Shown piece after piece: positions 25,616-34,097 of a DNA stretch of 64,000 nt. The notes beneath the pieces were generated by a model. The model was not told the origin of the DNA, searched no databases, and saw only the letters and a program-made list of their open reading frames with translations. A program made the translations under genes and the position numbers. Position 1 is the first letter of the stretch, and every line of letters begins with the position of its first letter. The stretch spans positions 26,959-90,958 of the forward strand of contig NZ_FWXU01000025.1 in NCBI RefSeq assembly GCF_900176345.1. Reading direction: 5' to 3'. This DNA comes from Rhizobium sp. RU36D (GTDB taxonomy: Bacteria; Pseudomonadota; Alphaproteobacteria; Rhizobiales; Rhizobiaceae).

Positions 25616-26869
25616 ATGCTCAACAAGTTCGCCTCTTCCATCTCAGCGCTGCTCGACATCAGGGCGCAGGGTCATTCGCTGCCGGCCGGTCTCTATGTCA
25701 GAGACGACGTATTCGAGGCCGATCTCGACGTTTTCTTTTCCCGCCACTGGGTCTATGCCGGCCTGGAATGCGAGGTGCCGGAAGCCGGCGATGCCGTGGT
25801 TCTGGATATCGGCAAGATCAGCGTCATCATCCTGCGCGACGACGACAATGAGATCCGCGTGGTGCGCAATGTCTGTCGGCACCGCGGCTCGCGCATCTTG
25901 GATGCCGGCTCCACCGTCATCTCCAAGCTCGTCTGTCCCTACCACCAGTGGACCTATGAACTGACCGGCGAACTGGCCTATGCGCCGCATATGGGCAAGG
26001 ATTTCGACAAGAGCTGTCGCGGGTTGAAGCCTGTGCATTTCCGGTCGATCGGCGGGCTGATCTATATCTGTCTCGCCGACACTCCGCCCGAGGATATCGA
26101 CAATCTCGAGGCGGTCATGCTGCCGCGCCTGGCGCCCTATGATATCCGCAATGCCAAGGTCGCCCACCAGGTCGATGTCATCGAGGAGGGCAACTGGAAG
26201 CTGACGATGGAGAATAACCGGGAGTGTTATCACTGCTCGGCCAATCATCCTGAACTCTGCGTCTCCTTCGTCGATCTCGATTTCGGCTTCGATCCGGACA
26301 GCCTGAGCGCCGAGGATCGCGAACAGGCGGAGGCGCATTTCGCCATGTATGCCGAGCGCACCGAGCGCTGGGAGGCCGACGGCTTTCCCTCTGCCACGGT
26401 GGAGCAGGTGCGCAATTGCGAGACCAATTTCCGCACCCAGCGCCTGATCATTGCAGGCGCCGGCGAATCCCAGACGGAGGACGCGACGGCGGCCTCGTCG
26501 AAGCTGTTGGGGCAGATGACCCGCAAGGATCTCGGCGACGTGCATTTGTGGGGCCACAACAGTTGGAACCATTTCATGGGCGACCACGCCGTCACGTCCA
26601 TGGTCATCCCGCTCTCGGCAGACAAGACGCTGGTGCGCACCAAATGGCTGGTGCACAAGGATGCCGTCGAGGGCGTGGATTACGACCTGCACAAGCTCAC
26701 CCATGTGTGGATCGAGACCACCAACCAAGATGCCGAGCTCGTGGCGCGCTCCCATGCCGGCGTGATGGACCCGGCCTATGAGCCCGGCGTCTATTCGCCC
26801 TTCAGCGAACGCGCGCTGGACGACTTCGCCACCTGGTATGTGGACCGGATGCGCGCCCATGGCTACTGA
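25616..26869 (+). CDS. gbcA: Rieske oxygenase of the betaine demethylase type (GbcA-like)
   Basis: 417 residues. The Rieske cluster is CRHRG (C87, H89) and CPYHQW (C107, H110). The mononuclear iron site lies in ENNRECYHCSANHPEL (H206, H211, with a later Asp). The family hydroxylates a methyl group of a quaternary amine, which then leaves as formaldehyde; known members act on glycine betaine (GbcA) or stachydrine/proline betaine (Stc2). The partner reductase overlaps by 11 bases. The TMADH-like demethylase on the opposite strand would remove the next methyl group. The exact betaine is not fixed by sequence. Confidence 0.82.
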   Translation: MLNKFASSISALLDIRAQGHSLPAGLYVRDDVFEADLDVFFSRHWVYAGLECEVPEAGDAVVLDIGKISVIILRDDDNEIRVVRNVCRHRGSRILDAGSTVISKLVCPYHQWTYELTGELAYAPHMGKDFDKSCRGLKPVHFRSIGGLIYICLADTPPEDIDNLEAVMLPRLAPYDIRNAKVAHQVDVIEEGNWKLTMENNRECYHCSANHPELCVSFVDLDFGFDPDSLSAEDREQAEAHFAMYAERTERWEADGFPSATVEQVRNCETNFRTQRLIIAGAGESQTEDATAASSKLLGQMTRKDLGDVHLWGHNSWNHFMGDHAVTSMVIPLSADKTLVRTKWLVHKDAVEGVDYDLHKLTHVWIETTNQDAELVARSHAGVMDPAYEPGVYSPFSERALDDFATWYVDRMRAHGY

Positions 26870-27938
26870 GCTCAAGGTCGGCTCCCCGGCCGGGGGCGCG
26901 GGGTACTGGAACCCGGAGACGGATGATCAGCTGGTCTGCCTTGATGTGCACGAGGAGACGCATGACGTCAGAACCTTCACCTTCGCCTCTCCGGAAGGCA
27001 AGAAAATCGCCTTCCAGGCCGGACAGTATTTCCTGTTCGATCTCGGGATCGACAATGAGGATGACGGCCGCTGCTACAGCATCTCCTCGTCGCCGCGTCG
27101 GGAAAACGCGGTTTCGGTCACGGTCAAGCGCGTCGCGGGCGGCAAAGTATCGAACTGGCTGCACGACAACATGAAACCCGGCATGGCAGTGCGCGCGACC
27201 GGGCCGCTCGGCAAATTCCTTCGCCCTGATGCGCCAAAATATCTGTTCCTTTCGGGCGGCTCCGGCATCACGCCCGTGATGTCGATGGTCCGGGAGATGG
27301 CGGATCGGGCGATGCCGGTCGACGTGGTTTTCCTGCATGCCGGACGCTCCCCGCGCGACCTGATCTTTCGCGACGAACTCACTCTGCTCGCCCGGCGCAT
27401 GAAGGGTCTGCGCCTGCTGTTGCTGCCGGAAACGCTGAATGGGGATCCGGCCTGGCCGGGCTTGGCCGGGCGTATCTCCCGGGAGTTGCTGGCACTTGCC
27501 GTACCTGACCTTGCCGAGCGGACGGTGATGTGCTGCGGGCCTGCCCCGTTCATGGCGGCGGCTCGCCAGATCACGTCTGCGCTTGGCGTGCCGGCCGACC
27601 GCTATCGCGAGGAAAGCTTCGACACGGCGGTCATCGACGACCTGCCGGCGCCTGTCGAGAGCGCACCGGCATCGCAAAGCTACAAGGTACAGTTCGCCAA
27701 GCAGGGAAAGGTGATCGACGTCTCCTCGGAGCAGACCGTGCTGTCGCAGGCGAAGAAATCAGGCGTGCGGCTGCCCTCGTCCTGCGCCAATGGCATCTGC
27801 GGCACCTGCAAGTCGAAACTCGTGAGCGGCGCCGTGGACATGAAGCACGAGGGCGGCATCCGGCAGCGGGAAATCGATACCGGCTTTTTCCTGCCCTGCT
27901 GTTCCAAGCCCCTCAGCGACCTGGTGATCGATCGCTGA
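26859..27938 (+). CDS. gbcB: Ferredoxin-NAD(P)H reductase component (GbcB-like)
   Basis: 359 residues from the ATG at 26859 inside the end of the oxygenase gene. The FAD region is DGRCYSISSSPRREN. The NAD(P)H region begins LFLSGGSGITPVMSM and includes CCGPAPFM. The C-terminal plant-type 2Fe-2S domain holds SSCANGICGTCKSKL and a last Cys in FFLPCCSKPL. It passes electrons from NAD(P)H to the Rieske oxygenase. Translational overlap supports a stable two-component system. It converges on the demethylase gene with a 13-base gap. Confidence 0.88.
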   Translation: MATELKVGSPAGGAGYWNPETDDQLVCLDVHEETHDVRTFTFASPEGKKIAFQAGQYFLFDLGIDNEDDGRCYSISSSPRRENAVSVTVKRVAGGKVSNWLHDNMKPGMAVRATGPLGKFLRPDAPKYLFLSGGSGITPVMSMVREMADRAMPVDVVFLHAGRSPRDLIFRDELTLLARRMKGLRLLLLPETLNGDPAWPGLAGRISRELLALAVPDLAERTVMCCGPAPFMAAARQITSALGVPADRYREESFDTAVIDDLPAPVESAPASQSYKVQFAKQGKVIDVSSEQTVLSQAKKSGVRLPSSCANGICGTCKSKLVSGAVDMKHEGGIRQREIDTGFFLPCCSKPLSDLVIDR

Positions 27939-27951
27939 TCTATCCGACTGA

Positions 27952-29988
27952 TCAGAGATCCTTGACCAGCCGCAGGGCGTCGTGGATCGCCGCATGGGTG
28001 TTGCGGGCCGAAACGGCATCGCCGATGCGGAACAGCTGGAAGCGCCCTTCCGGATTGCGCACCACCTGCTGCCGCAGGCCGGCGATCAGGTCGTCATAGG
28101 AGACCTCGCCGCCATTGGATGACAGCGGCTTCAGCTCGAAATAGAGGTCGTCCAGCGGCACCGTGCCGTTGTTGACTACCACCTGATCCACATGGCGTGT
28201 CTGGTCCACGCCGCCGTAGTCGCTGCCCACCCGTGCCGTGAGGCCGTTGCCCTCGCGCGCGATGGACTGAAGGCGGAAGGTGACCGTGAAGGTCACGTCC
28301 TTGCTTTGCAGCGAGCGCATATAGGGCACGAGGTTCATCGCCATGACCTCGGGTGAAAAGGAACGGTCCGGGGTCATGATCTCGACCTTTGCCCCCGTCG
28401 CGGCAATGATCTCGGCCGCCTGCAAAGCCGCATGATCGCCGGCATCGTCGAAGATCAGGACGTTGGAGCCCGGCTTCACATCGCCCGAGAGAATGTCCCA
28501 GGCGGAGACGACGAGGTCGTTGCCGCTCTCCAGCACCTCGGTATGCGCGATGCCGCCGGTCGCGACGATCACGACATCAGGCTTTTCGGAAAGCACGATA
28601 TCGGCATCGGCCCAGGTGTTGAAGTGGAAGGAAACGCCGTGCTTTTGGGCCTGGGCCATGCGCCAGTCGATGATGCTGATCATATCGCGACGCCGGGGGC
28701 TCTGGGTGGTCAGCCTGATCTGGCCGCCCGGCTTGTCTGCCGCCTCAAAGACCGTGACCTCATGGCCGCGCTCGCCAGCCACCCGGGCGGCCTCCATGCC
28801 CGCCGGGCCTGTGCCGACAATAACGATCTTGCGACGCCGGTCTGCCTTGGGCGTGACATGCGGCAGGGTCAGTTCGCGACCGGTCGCAGCATTGTGGATG
28901 CAGAAGGCGGCACCGCCCTGGTAGATGCGGTCGAGACAATAGTTGGCGCCGACGCAGGGGCGGATGTCCTCCTCGCGCTTTTCCATGATCTTGCGAACGA
29001 TATGCGGGTCGGTCATGTGCGCCCGGGTCATGCCGACCATGTCCACCTTGCCGGCGGCAATGGCGTGGCGTGCCGTGGCGACATCAGGGATCTTCGCCGC
29101 ATGGAAGGTCGGGAAGCGGGTCGCGGCGCGGATTTCACCGGCGAAATCGAGATGCGGCGAATTGGCCATGCCCTGGATCGGAATGAGGTTGGTGAGGCCG
29201 GGATCCGTATCGATATGACCGCGCACGACGTTCAAATAGTCGATGAGGCCGCTGTCGCGCAGGCGGCGCGAGATTTCCAGGCCCTCGGCCTTCGTCGTGC
29301 CGCCCGCAAGCTGCTCGTCCGCCGTATAGCGAACGCCGAGGATGAAATCCTCGCCCACCCGTTTTCGGATGGCAGTGAAGACGTCGAGACAGAATTTCAG
29401 CCGGTTTTCGAGCGAGCCGCCATAGGGCGCGTCGAGTTCGTTGGTATAGGGGGAGACGAACTGGTCGATCAGGTGGCCATAGGCCTCCAGCTCGACGCCA
29501 TCCATGCCGCCCGCCTTCATGCGCTCGGCGGCATCGGCAAAATCCCTGATGATGCGCTCGATGTCCCAGTCCTCGATCTTCTTGGGATAGGCACGGTGGG
29601 CAGGCTCGCGCCGGTGGCTGGGCGCCACCACCGGTAGCCAGTCGCCCTTGTCCCAGCGCGTGCGGCGGCCAAGATGGGTGAGCTGGATCATGATCGCAGC
29701 CCCCGCCTCGTGCACGGCATCGGTCATCTCGCGCACCCATGGCACGATCTCGTCCTTGTAGGCCAGCAGGTTGTTGAAGACGGGCGGGCTGTCCTTCGAT
29801 ACCGCCGCAGAGCCTGCCGTCATCGTCAGCGCCACCCCGCCCCGTGCCCGCTCGACGGTATAGGCGCGGTAGCGCGCCTTCGGCATGCCGTCTTCCGGAT
29901 AGGCCGGCTCGTGCGAGGTGACGATGATCCGGTTTCTCAAGGTCAGATGCTTGAGCTGGAAGGGTTGCAGCAAGGGATCATTGGACAT
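27952..29988 (-). CDS. TMADH-like flavoprotein demethylase (StcD/DgcA-like)
   Basis: 678 residues. The N-terminal TIM barrel binds FMN (LQPFQLKHLTLRNRIIVTSH, GVELEAYGHLIDQFVSP). A 4Fe-4S segment PCVGANYCLDRIYQ...FCIHNA follows. C-terminal Rossmann domains include IVIVGTGPAGMEAARVAGER. This is the trimethylamine dehydrogenase-like family that includes dimethylglycine demethylase DgcA and the N-methylproline demethylase StcD of the stachydrine locus. Only three Cys are seen in the cluster segment where TMADH has four. It is divergent from a TetR gene with a dyad between. Substrate (dimethylglycine or N-methylproline) is inferred from the neighbouring oxygenase. Confidence 0.8.
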   Translation of the reverse strand: MSNDPLLQPFQLKHLTLRNRIIVTSHEPAYPEDGMPKARYRAYTVERARGGVALTMTAGSAAVSKDSPPVFNNLLAYKDEIVPWVREMTDAVHEAGAAIMIQLTHLGRRTRWDKGDWLPVVAPSHRREPAHRAYPKKIEDWDIERIIRDFADAAERMKAGGMDGVELEAYGHLIDQFVSPYTNELDAPYGGSLENRLKFCLDVFTAIRKRVGEDFILGVRYTADEQLAGGTTKAEGLEISRRLRDSGLIDYLNVVRGHIDTDPGLTNLIPIQGMANSPHLDFAGEIRAATRFPTFHAAKIPDVATARHAIAAGKVDMVGMTRAHMTDPHIVRKIMEKREEDIRPCVGANYCLDRIYQGGAAFCIHNAATGRELTLPHVTPKADRRRKIVIVGTGPAGMEAARVAGERGHEVTVFEAADKPGGQIRLTTQSPRRRDMISIIDWRMAQAQKHGVSFHFNTWADADIVLSEKPDVVIVATGGIAHTEVLESGNDLVVSAWDILSGDVKPGSNVLIFDDAGDHAALQAAEIIAATGAKVEIMTPDRSFSPEVMAMNLVPYMRSLQSKDVTFTVTFRLQSIAREGNGLTARVGSDYGGVDQTRHVDQVVVNNGTVPLDDLYFELKPLSSNGGEVSYDDLIAGLRQQVVRNPEGRFQLFRIGDAVSARNTHAAIHDALRLVKDL

Positions 29989-30034
29989 GACACTGCTCCA
30001 TCGGAGAGAGGGGATCGCGCCACTATGGCAAAAT

Positions 30035-30069
30035 GTACACTGATGTCAATTTCAATGACGCATGTGTAC
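30035..30069. promoter_or_regulatory. Dyad operator between demethylase and TetR genes
   Basis: GTACAC (30035-30040) and GTGTAC (30064-30069) share a centre at 30052 with the inner pair GTCA (30045-30048) and TGAC (30056-30059). The 35-base element lies in the 132-base divergent gap and is a good candidate site for the adjacent TetR protein. Confidence 0.65.
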
Positions 30070-30120
30070 TGACCGCTCCGCCGGATTGCGAAGCGAGCCT
30101 AGCTGCACTAGGAAAAACGG

Positions 30121-30756
30121 ATGGAACAGACACCGAGCGACAGCGGCTGGCGGGGATCGAGCGAAGGCTGGCTGCAGGCCGCCTATGACGCGCTGCTGGA
30201 GGGGGGCGTCGATGCGGTGAAGATCCTGCCGCTTGCCAAACAACTCAATCTCTCACGCACCAGCTTCTATTGGTTCTTCAGGGATCGGGAGGAGCTTCTG
30301 GCCGCACTCGTGGCGCGCTGGCGCGACAAGAACACCGGCAACCTGATCCGGCAGACGGAAGCCTATGCCGAGACCATCGCCGAGGCTACACTGAACGTCT
30401 TCGACTGCTGGCTCGACATCGACCTGTTCGATTCAAAGTTCGAATTCGCCGTGCGCAGCTGGGCGCTGCAATCCCCCGACATTCTTGCCGAGGTGCAATC
30501 CGCCGATCTACAGCGTCTAACCGCGCTTGCCAGGATGTTCGAACGCTTCGGCTATCAGCCTGTCAATGCAGACGTTCGGGCGCGCACGCTCTACCTCGTG
30601 CAGATCGGCTATATCTCGATGCAGACCCGCGAAGACCTCGCCTTGCGCTTCCAGCGCATCCCGGACTACGTCTCGATCTTCACCGGGACAACAGCCGAGC
30701 CGCGGGAACTCGACCGGTTTTTCGCGCGACATAAGGCGGGTTTGTCTGTAGTCTGA
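30121..30756 (+). CDS. TetR-family regulator
   Basis: 211 residues. The N-terminal helix-turn-helix is VKILPLAKQLNLSRTSFYWF followed by FRDREELLAALVARWRDK. The rest is an all-helical ligand domain (FDCWLDIDLFDSKFEFAVRS). It is divergent from the TMADH-like demethylase and probably represses it until a substrate or intermediate binds. The oxygenase pair has a separate LysR regulator, so the locus has two inputs. Confidence 0.88.
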   Translation: MEQTPSDSGWRGSSEGWLQAAYDALLEGGVDAVKILPLAKQLNLSRTSFYWFFRDREELLAALVARWRDKNTGNLIRQTEAYAETIAEATLNVFDCWLDIDLFDSKFEFAVRSWALQSPDILAEVQSADLQRLTALARMFERFGYQPVNADVRARTLYLVQIGYISMQTREDLALRFQRIPDYVSIFTGTTAEPRELDRFFARHKAGLSVV

Positions 30757-30777
30757 CAGCAATTCAGAGCAGATAAT

Positions 30778-31230
30778 ATGGGACGGCAAGTCGTGGCTGT
30801 TGGAACTTCGCATCGGCGCATGTCCGTATGGAGTGCATTCCTGGGAGTGCTGGTGGGCATCTCAGCCCTCATCTACACCACGGATCCACGTCAGGCTCCG
30901 CTGTCCAAGTTCAACGACGGGATAGAGGACATACTGGTCGGCTCGAAAAAGCTGCAGACCGATGTAACCGCGCTCGTCAGTGCCTCGTGGACGCATCTCG
31001 GCAGGACAGATCTGCACGCGTTTTTGATAAAGGCCGAATTCATCAGCGACGGAGTTGATCAGATCTCTCAAGCCAAAAAGGGCCATGTGAAGTTGATCAA
31101 AGATCTTAGCACCGGCCCCGACCTGGCTTCCCAGATGCGCTTCCGCGAGTTGCAGGTCTCGGTCAGCGTCGATGACCCGCAGGTTCGCGTCGAGAAAGCG
31201 GTGCTTGTGAACCAAGACTTTTGGAGATAG
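30778..31230 (+). CDS. Unknown protein with one N-terminal membrane segment
   Basis: 150 residues; 30820 (MSVWSAFLGV) is a possible alternative start. One hydrophobic segment, WSAFLGVLVGISALIY, is followed by a soluble, charged domain (FNDGIEDILVGSKKLQTDVT, DPQVRVEKAVLVNQDFWR). No known family was recognised. It lies 21 bases after the TetR stop and could be cotranscribed, but the ribosome site is weak. It converges on arsC. Confidence 0.5.
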   Translation: MGRQVVAVGTSHRRMSVWSAFLGVLVGISALIYTTDPRQAPLSKFNDGIEDILVGSKKLQTDVTALVSASWTHLGRTDLHAFLIKAEFISDGVDQISQAKKGHVKLIKDLSTGPDLASQMRFRELQVSVSVDDPQVRVEKAVLVNQDFWR

Positions 31231-31240
31231 CGGAGGCGTT

Positions 31241-31675
31241 TTAGACCACCCGCTGACCCGCTGCATCAATCACCACCTCGCCGTCCTCCTTGGAAAACGC
31301 GCCCTGCTGCTGTGTCGGCAGGAGGTCCAGAACGGCTTCGGAGGGCCGGCAGAGCCTGACGCCGAGGGGGGAGACGACGATCGGGCGGTTGATTAGAACA
31401 GGGTGTTCCATCATCGCATCGAGAAGTTGGTCATCCGACAAAGCGGGATTGGACAGCCCCAACTCCTCGTAGGGCGTGCCCTTCTCGCGGATGACGTCGC
31501 GCACCGAAACGCCCATGCGAGCGATCAATTGCTGCAGCAGCGCGCGGCTCGGCGGCGTCTTCAGATATTCGACCACATGCGGTTCGATGCCGGCATTGCG
31601 GATCATTGCCAGAGTGTTGCGGGAGGTTCCGCAATCGGGATTGTGGTAGATGACGATGTCGGTCTGGTGGCTCAT
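31241..31675 (-). CDS. arsC: Glutaredoxin-dependent arsenate reductase
   Basis: 144 residues. HNPDCGTSRNTLAMIRNAG holds the catalytic Cys 15. RLCRPSEAVLDLLP supplies the conserved Arg region and KGTPYEELGL the substrate loop. It reduces arsenate to arsenite with glutathione and glutaredoxin in the cytosol. No arsenite pump or ArsR lies next to it, so it may be a stand-alone stress gene. Longer frames to 31750 lack similarity. Confidence 0.9.
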   Translation of the reverse strand: MSHQTDIVIYHNPDCGTSRNTLAMIRNAGIEPHVVEYLKTPPSRALLQQLIARMGVSVRDVIREKGTPYEELGLSNPALSDDQLLDAMMEHPVLINRPIVVSPLGVRLCRPSEAVLDLLPTQQQGAFSKEDGEVVIDAAGQRVV

Positions 31676-31789
31676 GGCGCAATCATGCTTTCTCAATCGA
31701 CGGCTTTGCCGCGCCGTCACGCGGCCGCCATCGATATATCCACAATTCACGAATAATGGAAATGATTATTCGATGAAGCCCGTGGGCCG

Positions 31790-32617
31790 TCAGGCGTTCT
31801 CCACGCCTTCCATCGGCAGTTCGTAAGTGGTGACCTCGAAGCCTTTCAGCACGTTCGGTCCAAATGAGGTGGTGAGCGCGACATCGGTAGCATCCCGTCC
31901 CGTCGCCATCAGGATCCGGCCAATGCGCGGATGGTTGTGCCGGGCATCGCAGGTATACCAGCGTCCGCCGAGATAGACTTCGAACCAGGCGCTGAAATCC
32001 ATGGGATTGGGATCGGCAGGCACGCCGATATCGCCGAGATAGCCGGTGCAATAGCGCGCCGGGATGTTCATGCAGCGGCACAGCGTGATGGCCAGATGGG
32101 CAAAGTCGCGGCACACGCCTGTGCGCCCGAGAAAACCGTCATGGGCCGAGCGGGTCGAATCCGCCTTCATATAATCGAAGGCAATGTGATTGTGCACGAA
32201 ATCCAGGATGGCTTTCACGCGCGGCCAGCCCGGCGGCGTGGTGTGGAAGGTGGACCAGGCGAAGTCCGCCAGCCGGTCGGTATCGCAATAGCGGCTGCCG
32301 AGCAGGAACACCAAAACATCGTCCGGCAGGTCCTTGATCTCGTGCTGAACCGCATCGACCGGAACCACGTCCGGAAGGCCGCCATCATAGATCTCGAAGT
32401 CGGTGGAAATCGTGGTCAAACCCGCTGGCGCGACGATGCGGGCGCAGGCATTGCCAAAACCGTCGATATAGCCCCAGGCCTCGATCGGCCGGTCGAACAC
32501 CAGCGTCTGCTCGGTCAGGAGGTCGATGCGGCGCGAGGGATGGATATTCAGGACCAGCAGCATTGGCGTCGGCTGTGGGCATTCATAGGTGAGCGAAAAG
32601 CCTGCGCGAATCTTCAT
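31790..32617 (-). CDS. Transglutaminase-like cysteine peptidase family protein
   Basis: 275 residues from the ATG at 32617. An N-terminal bacterial transglutaminase-associated beta domain runs to ~residue 120. The core holds GVCRDFAHLAITLCR (Cys of the triad), DFSAWFEVYLGGRWYTCDAR (Asp in CDAR) and HNHPRIGRI. Where the triad His normally stands (HAW), the sequence has Ser-Ala-Trp. Members may be peptidases or cross-linking enzymes; biological role unknown. It is divergent from a desaturase gene. Confidence 0.8.
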   Translation of the reverse strand: MKIRAGFSLTYECPQPTPMLLVLNIHPSRRIDLLTEQTLVFDRPIEAWGYIDGFGNACARIVAPAGLTTISTDFEIYDGGLPDVVPVDAVQHEIKDLPDDVLVFLLGSRYCDTDRLADFAWSTFHTTPPGWPRVKAILDFVHNHIAFDYMKADSTRSAHDGFLGRTGVCRDFAHLAITLCRCMNIPARYCTGYLGDIGVPADPNPMDFSAWFEVYLGGRWYTCDARHNHPRIGRILMATGRDATDVALTTSFGPNVLKGFEVTTYELPMEGVENA

Positions 32618-32930
32618 TTGATATCCTTGATGCGGCTGTGACCGGCGAACGGGCGCCCTGCACAACGTTTTGCATGGCCGGGTGTTCCCGGCGGCGCTTC
32701 GACCTGACGATTGTCAGCCCGCACAGGGCTTTTCAGCCATGCACACACGATCGTGCGTATTGTCGCATTGTCTTCCCGATGTGGCTGTGCGATGGGTGCC
32801 GCAAACATGACAAGGGCCCACCGATACATCAAAAGCTCCGGGCAAGGCGCGATGCGCCGTTGCTCGCAAGACCTATGACAAGCTGGCCTTGCCCAAGACG
32901 CACCTCCATTCCGAAAGCGACGATCTGCAC
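32618..32930. other. Divergent promoter region, no gene seen
   Basis: 313 bases between the transglutaminase-like and desaturase genes. A perfect 10-base palindrome CACGATCGTG is at 32746-32755, with partly symmetric flanks. It may be a regulator site. No RNA gene was recognised. Confidence 0.5.
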
Positions 32931-33965
32931 ATGAACATGGCACCTGGCCTCATCCAAGCGCAAGCCACCCAGGAAAAAGCTTGGCTGAAACTGCTGGCTG
33001 GATACCGCGAACCGAACCGGGCGCGCAGCATCTTCGAACTGGCGGTCACCGTGGTTCCCCTCATTGCTCTCTGCGCGGCGGCCTGGTTCCTGGTGCACAA
33101 TGATGTGTGGCTCGGCCTGCTTCTCGTCATTCCCGCCGGTGGCTTCCTGCTGCGCCTGTTCATGATCCAGCATGATTGCGGCCATGGCTCCTTCTTCGCC
33201 AATCGCCGGCTCGATGACTGGACCGGCCGCGTGATCGGGGTGCTGACGCTGACCCCCTATGACTACTGGCGCCGGGCCCATGCCGCCCATCACGCCACCG
33301 CCGGAAACCTGGATGAACGCGGTGTTGGTGACATCACCACGCTGACGGTCGAGGAATACCGGTCGCGCGGCTTCTGGGGCCGCCTCTCCTACCGGCTGTA
33401 CCGGCATCCGCTCGTCATGTTCGGCATCGGGCCGATGTTCCTCTTCATCTTCAAGCAGCGCCTGCCCTTCGGCATGATGCGCTCCGGCGCTGAACCCTGG
33501 GTCTCGACCATGGCGACCAATCTCGCGATCGCCTGCCTTGTGGGCGGGCTGATCTGGTGGCTGGGTGCCACGACCTTCCTCGTCGTCTACCTGCCCGTGG
33601 TCTTGCTGGCGGCAACGGCCGGCATCTGGCTGTTCTATGTGCAGCACCAGTTCGAGGAGACCCATTGGTCGAAGCCGCCGGAATGGAAGTTCCAGAATGC
33701 GGCGCTGCACGGCTCGTCCCATTATGTGCTGCCGGCGCCGCTGCGCTGGATCTCGGCCAATATCGGCATCCACCACGTGCATCACCTCTCGAGCCGCGTG
33801 CCCTATTACAGGCTGTCGGAGGTGCTGCGCGACCATCCGGAACTGGCTGATATCGGCCGCATCACCATCATGGAAAGCTTCCGCTGCGTGAAGCTCGTGC
33901 TCTGGGACGAGGCCAACCAGCGCCTCATCTCCTTCCGGCAGGCGCGCGCGCTTTCCGCCGCCTGA
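32931..33965 (+). CDS. Membrane fatty acid desaturase
   Basis: 344 residues from the ATG at 32931; a TTG at 32889 is an alternative. Three histidine boxes bind the diiron centre: HDCGHGSFF, HAAHHATAG and HHVHHLSSR. There are four membrane segments, for example LAVTVVPLIALCAAAWFLV and LVVYLPVVLLAATAGIWLFY. The GNLDERGVGDITTLT region matches the delta-12/omega-6 (DesA-type) group. It introduces double bonds in membrane acyl chains. Electron donors are not encoded nearby. Confidence 0.88.
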   Translation: MNMAPGLIQAQATQEKAWLKLLAGYREPNRARSIFELAVTVVPLIALCAAAWFLVHNDVWLGLLLVIPAGGFLLRLFMIQHDCGHGSFFANRRLDDWTGRVIGVLTLTPYDYWRRAHAAHHATAGNLDERGVGDITTLTVEEYRSRGFWGRLSYRLYRHPLVMFGIGPMFLFIFKQRLPFGMMRSGAEPWVSTMATNLAIACLVGGLIWWLGATTFLVVYLPVVLLAATAGIWLFYVQHQFEETHWSKPPEWKFQNAALHGSSHYVLPAPLRWISANIGIHHVHHLSSRVPYYRLSEVLRDHPELADIGRITIMESFRCVKLVLWDEANQRLISFRQARALSAA

Positions 33966-34097
33966 CGGCAAGGCCGCGATCCCCAGGTTTCTGGCTTGCA
34001 TTGATGGATTTGCAAGCATGCGTCCATTTTTCGTTTGCGCCGCAGCAGGTCCGATAGCATCCTTGGGCATCGCAGTCTGAAACGGAATACAAGTCAA

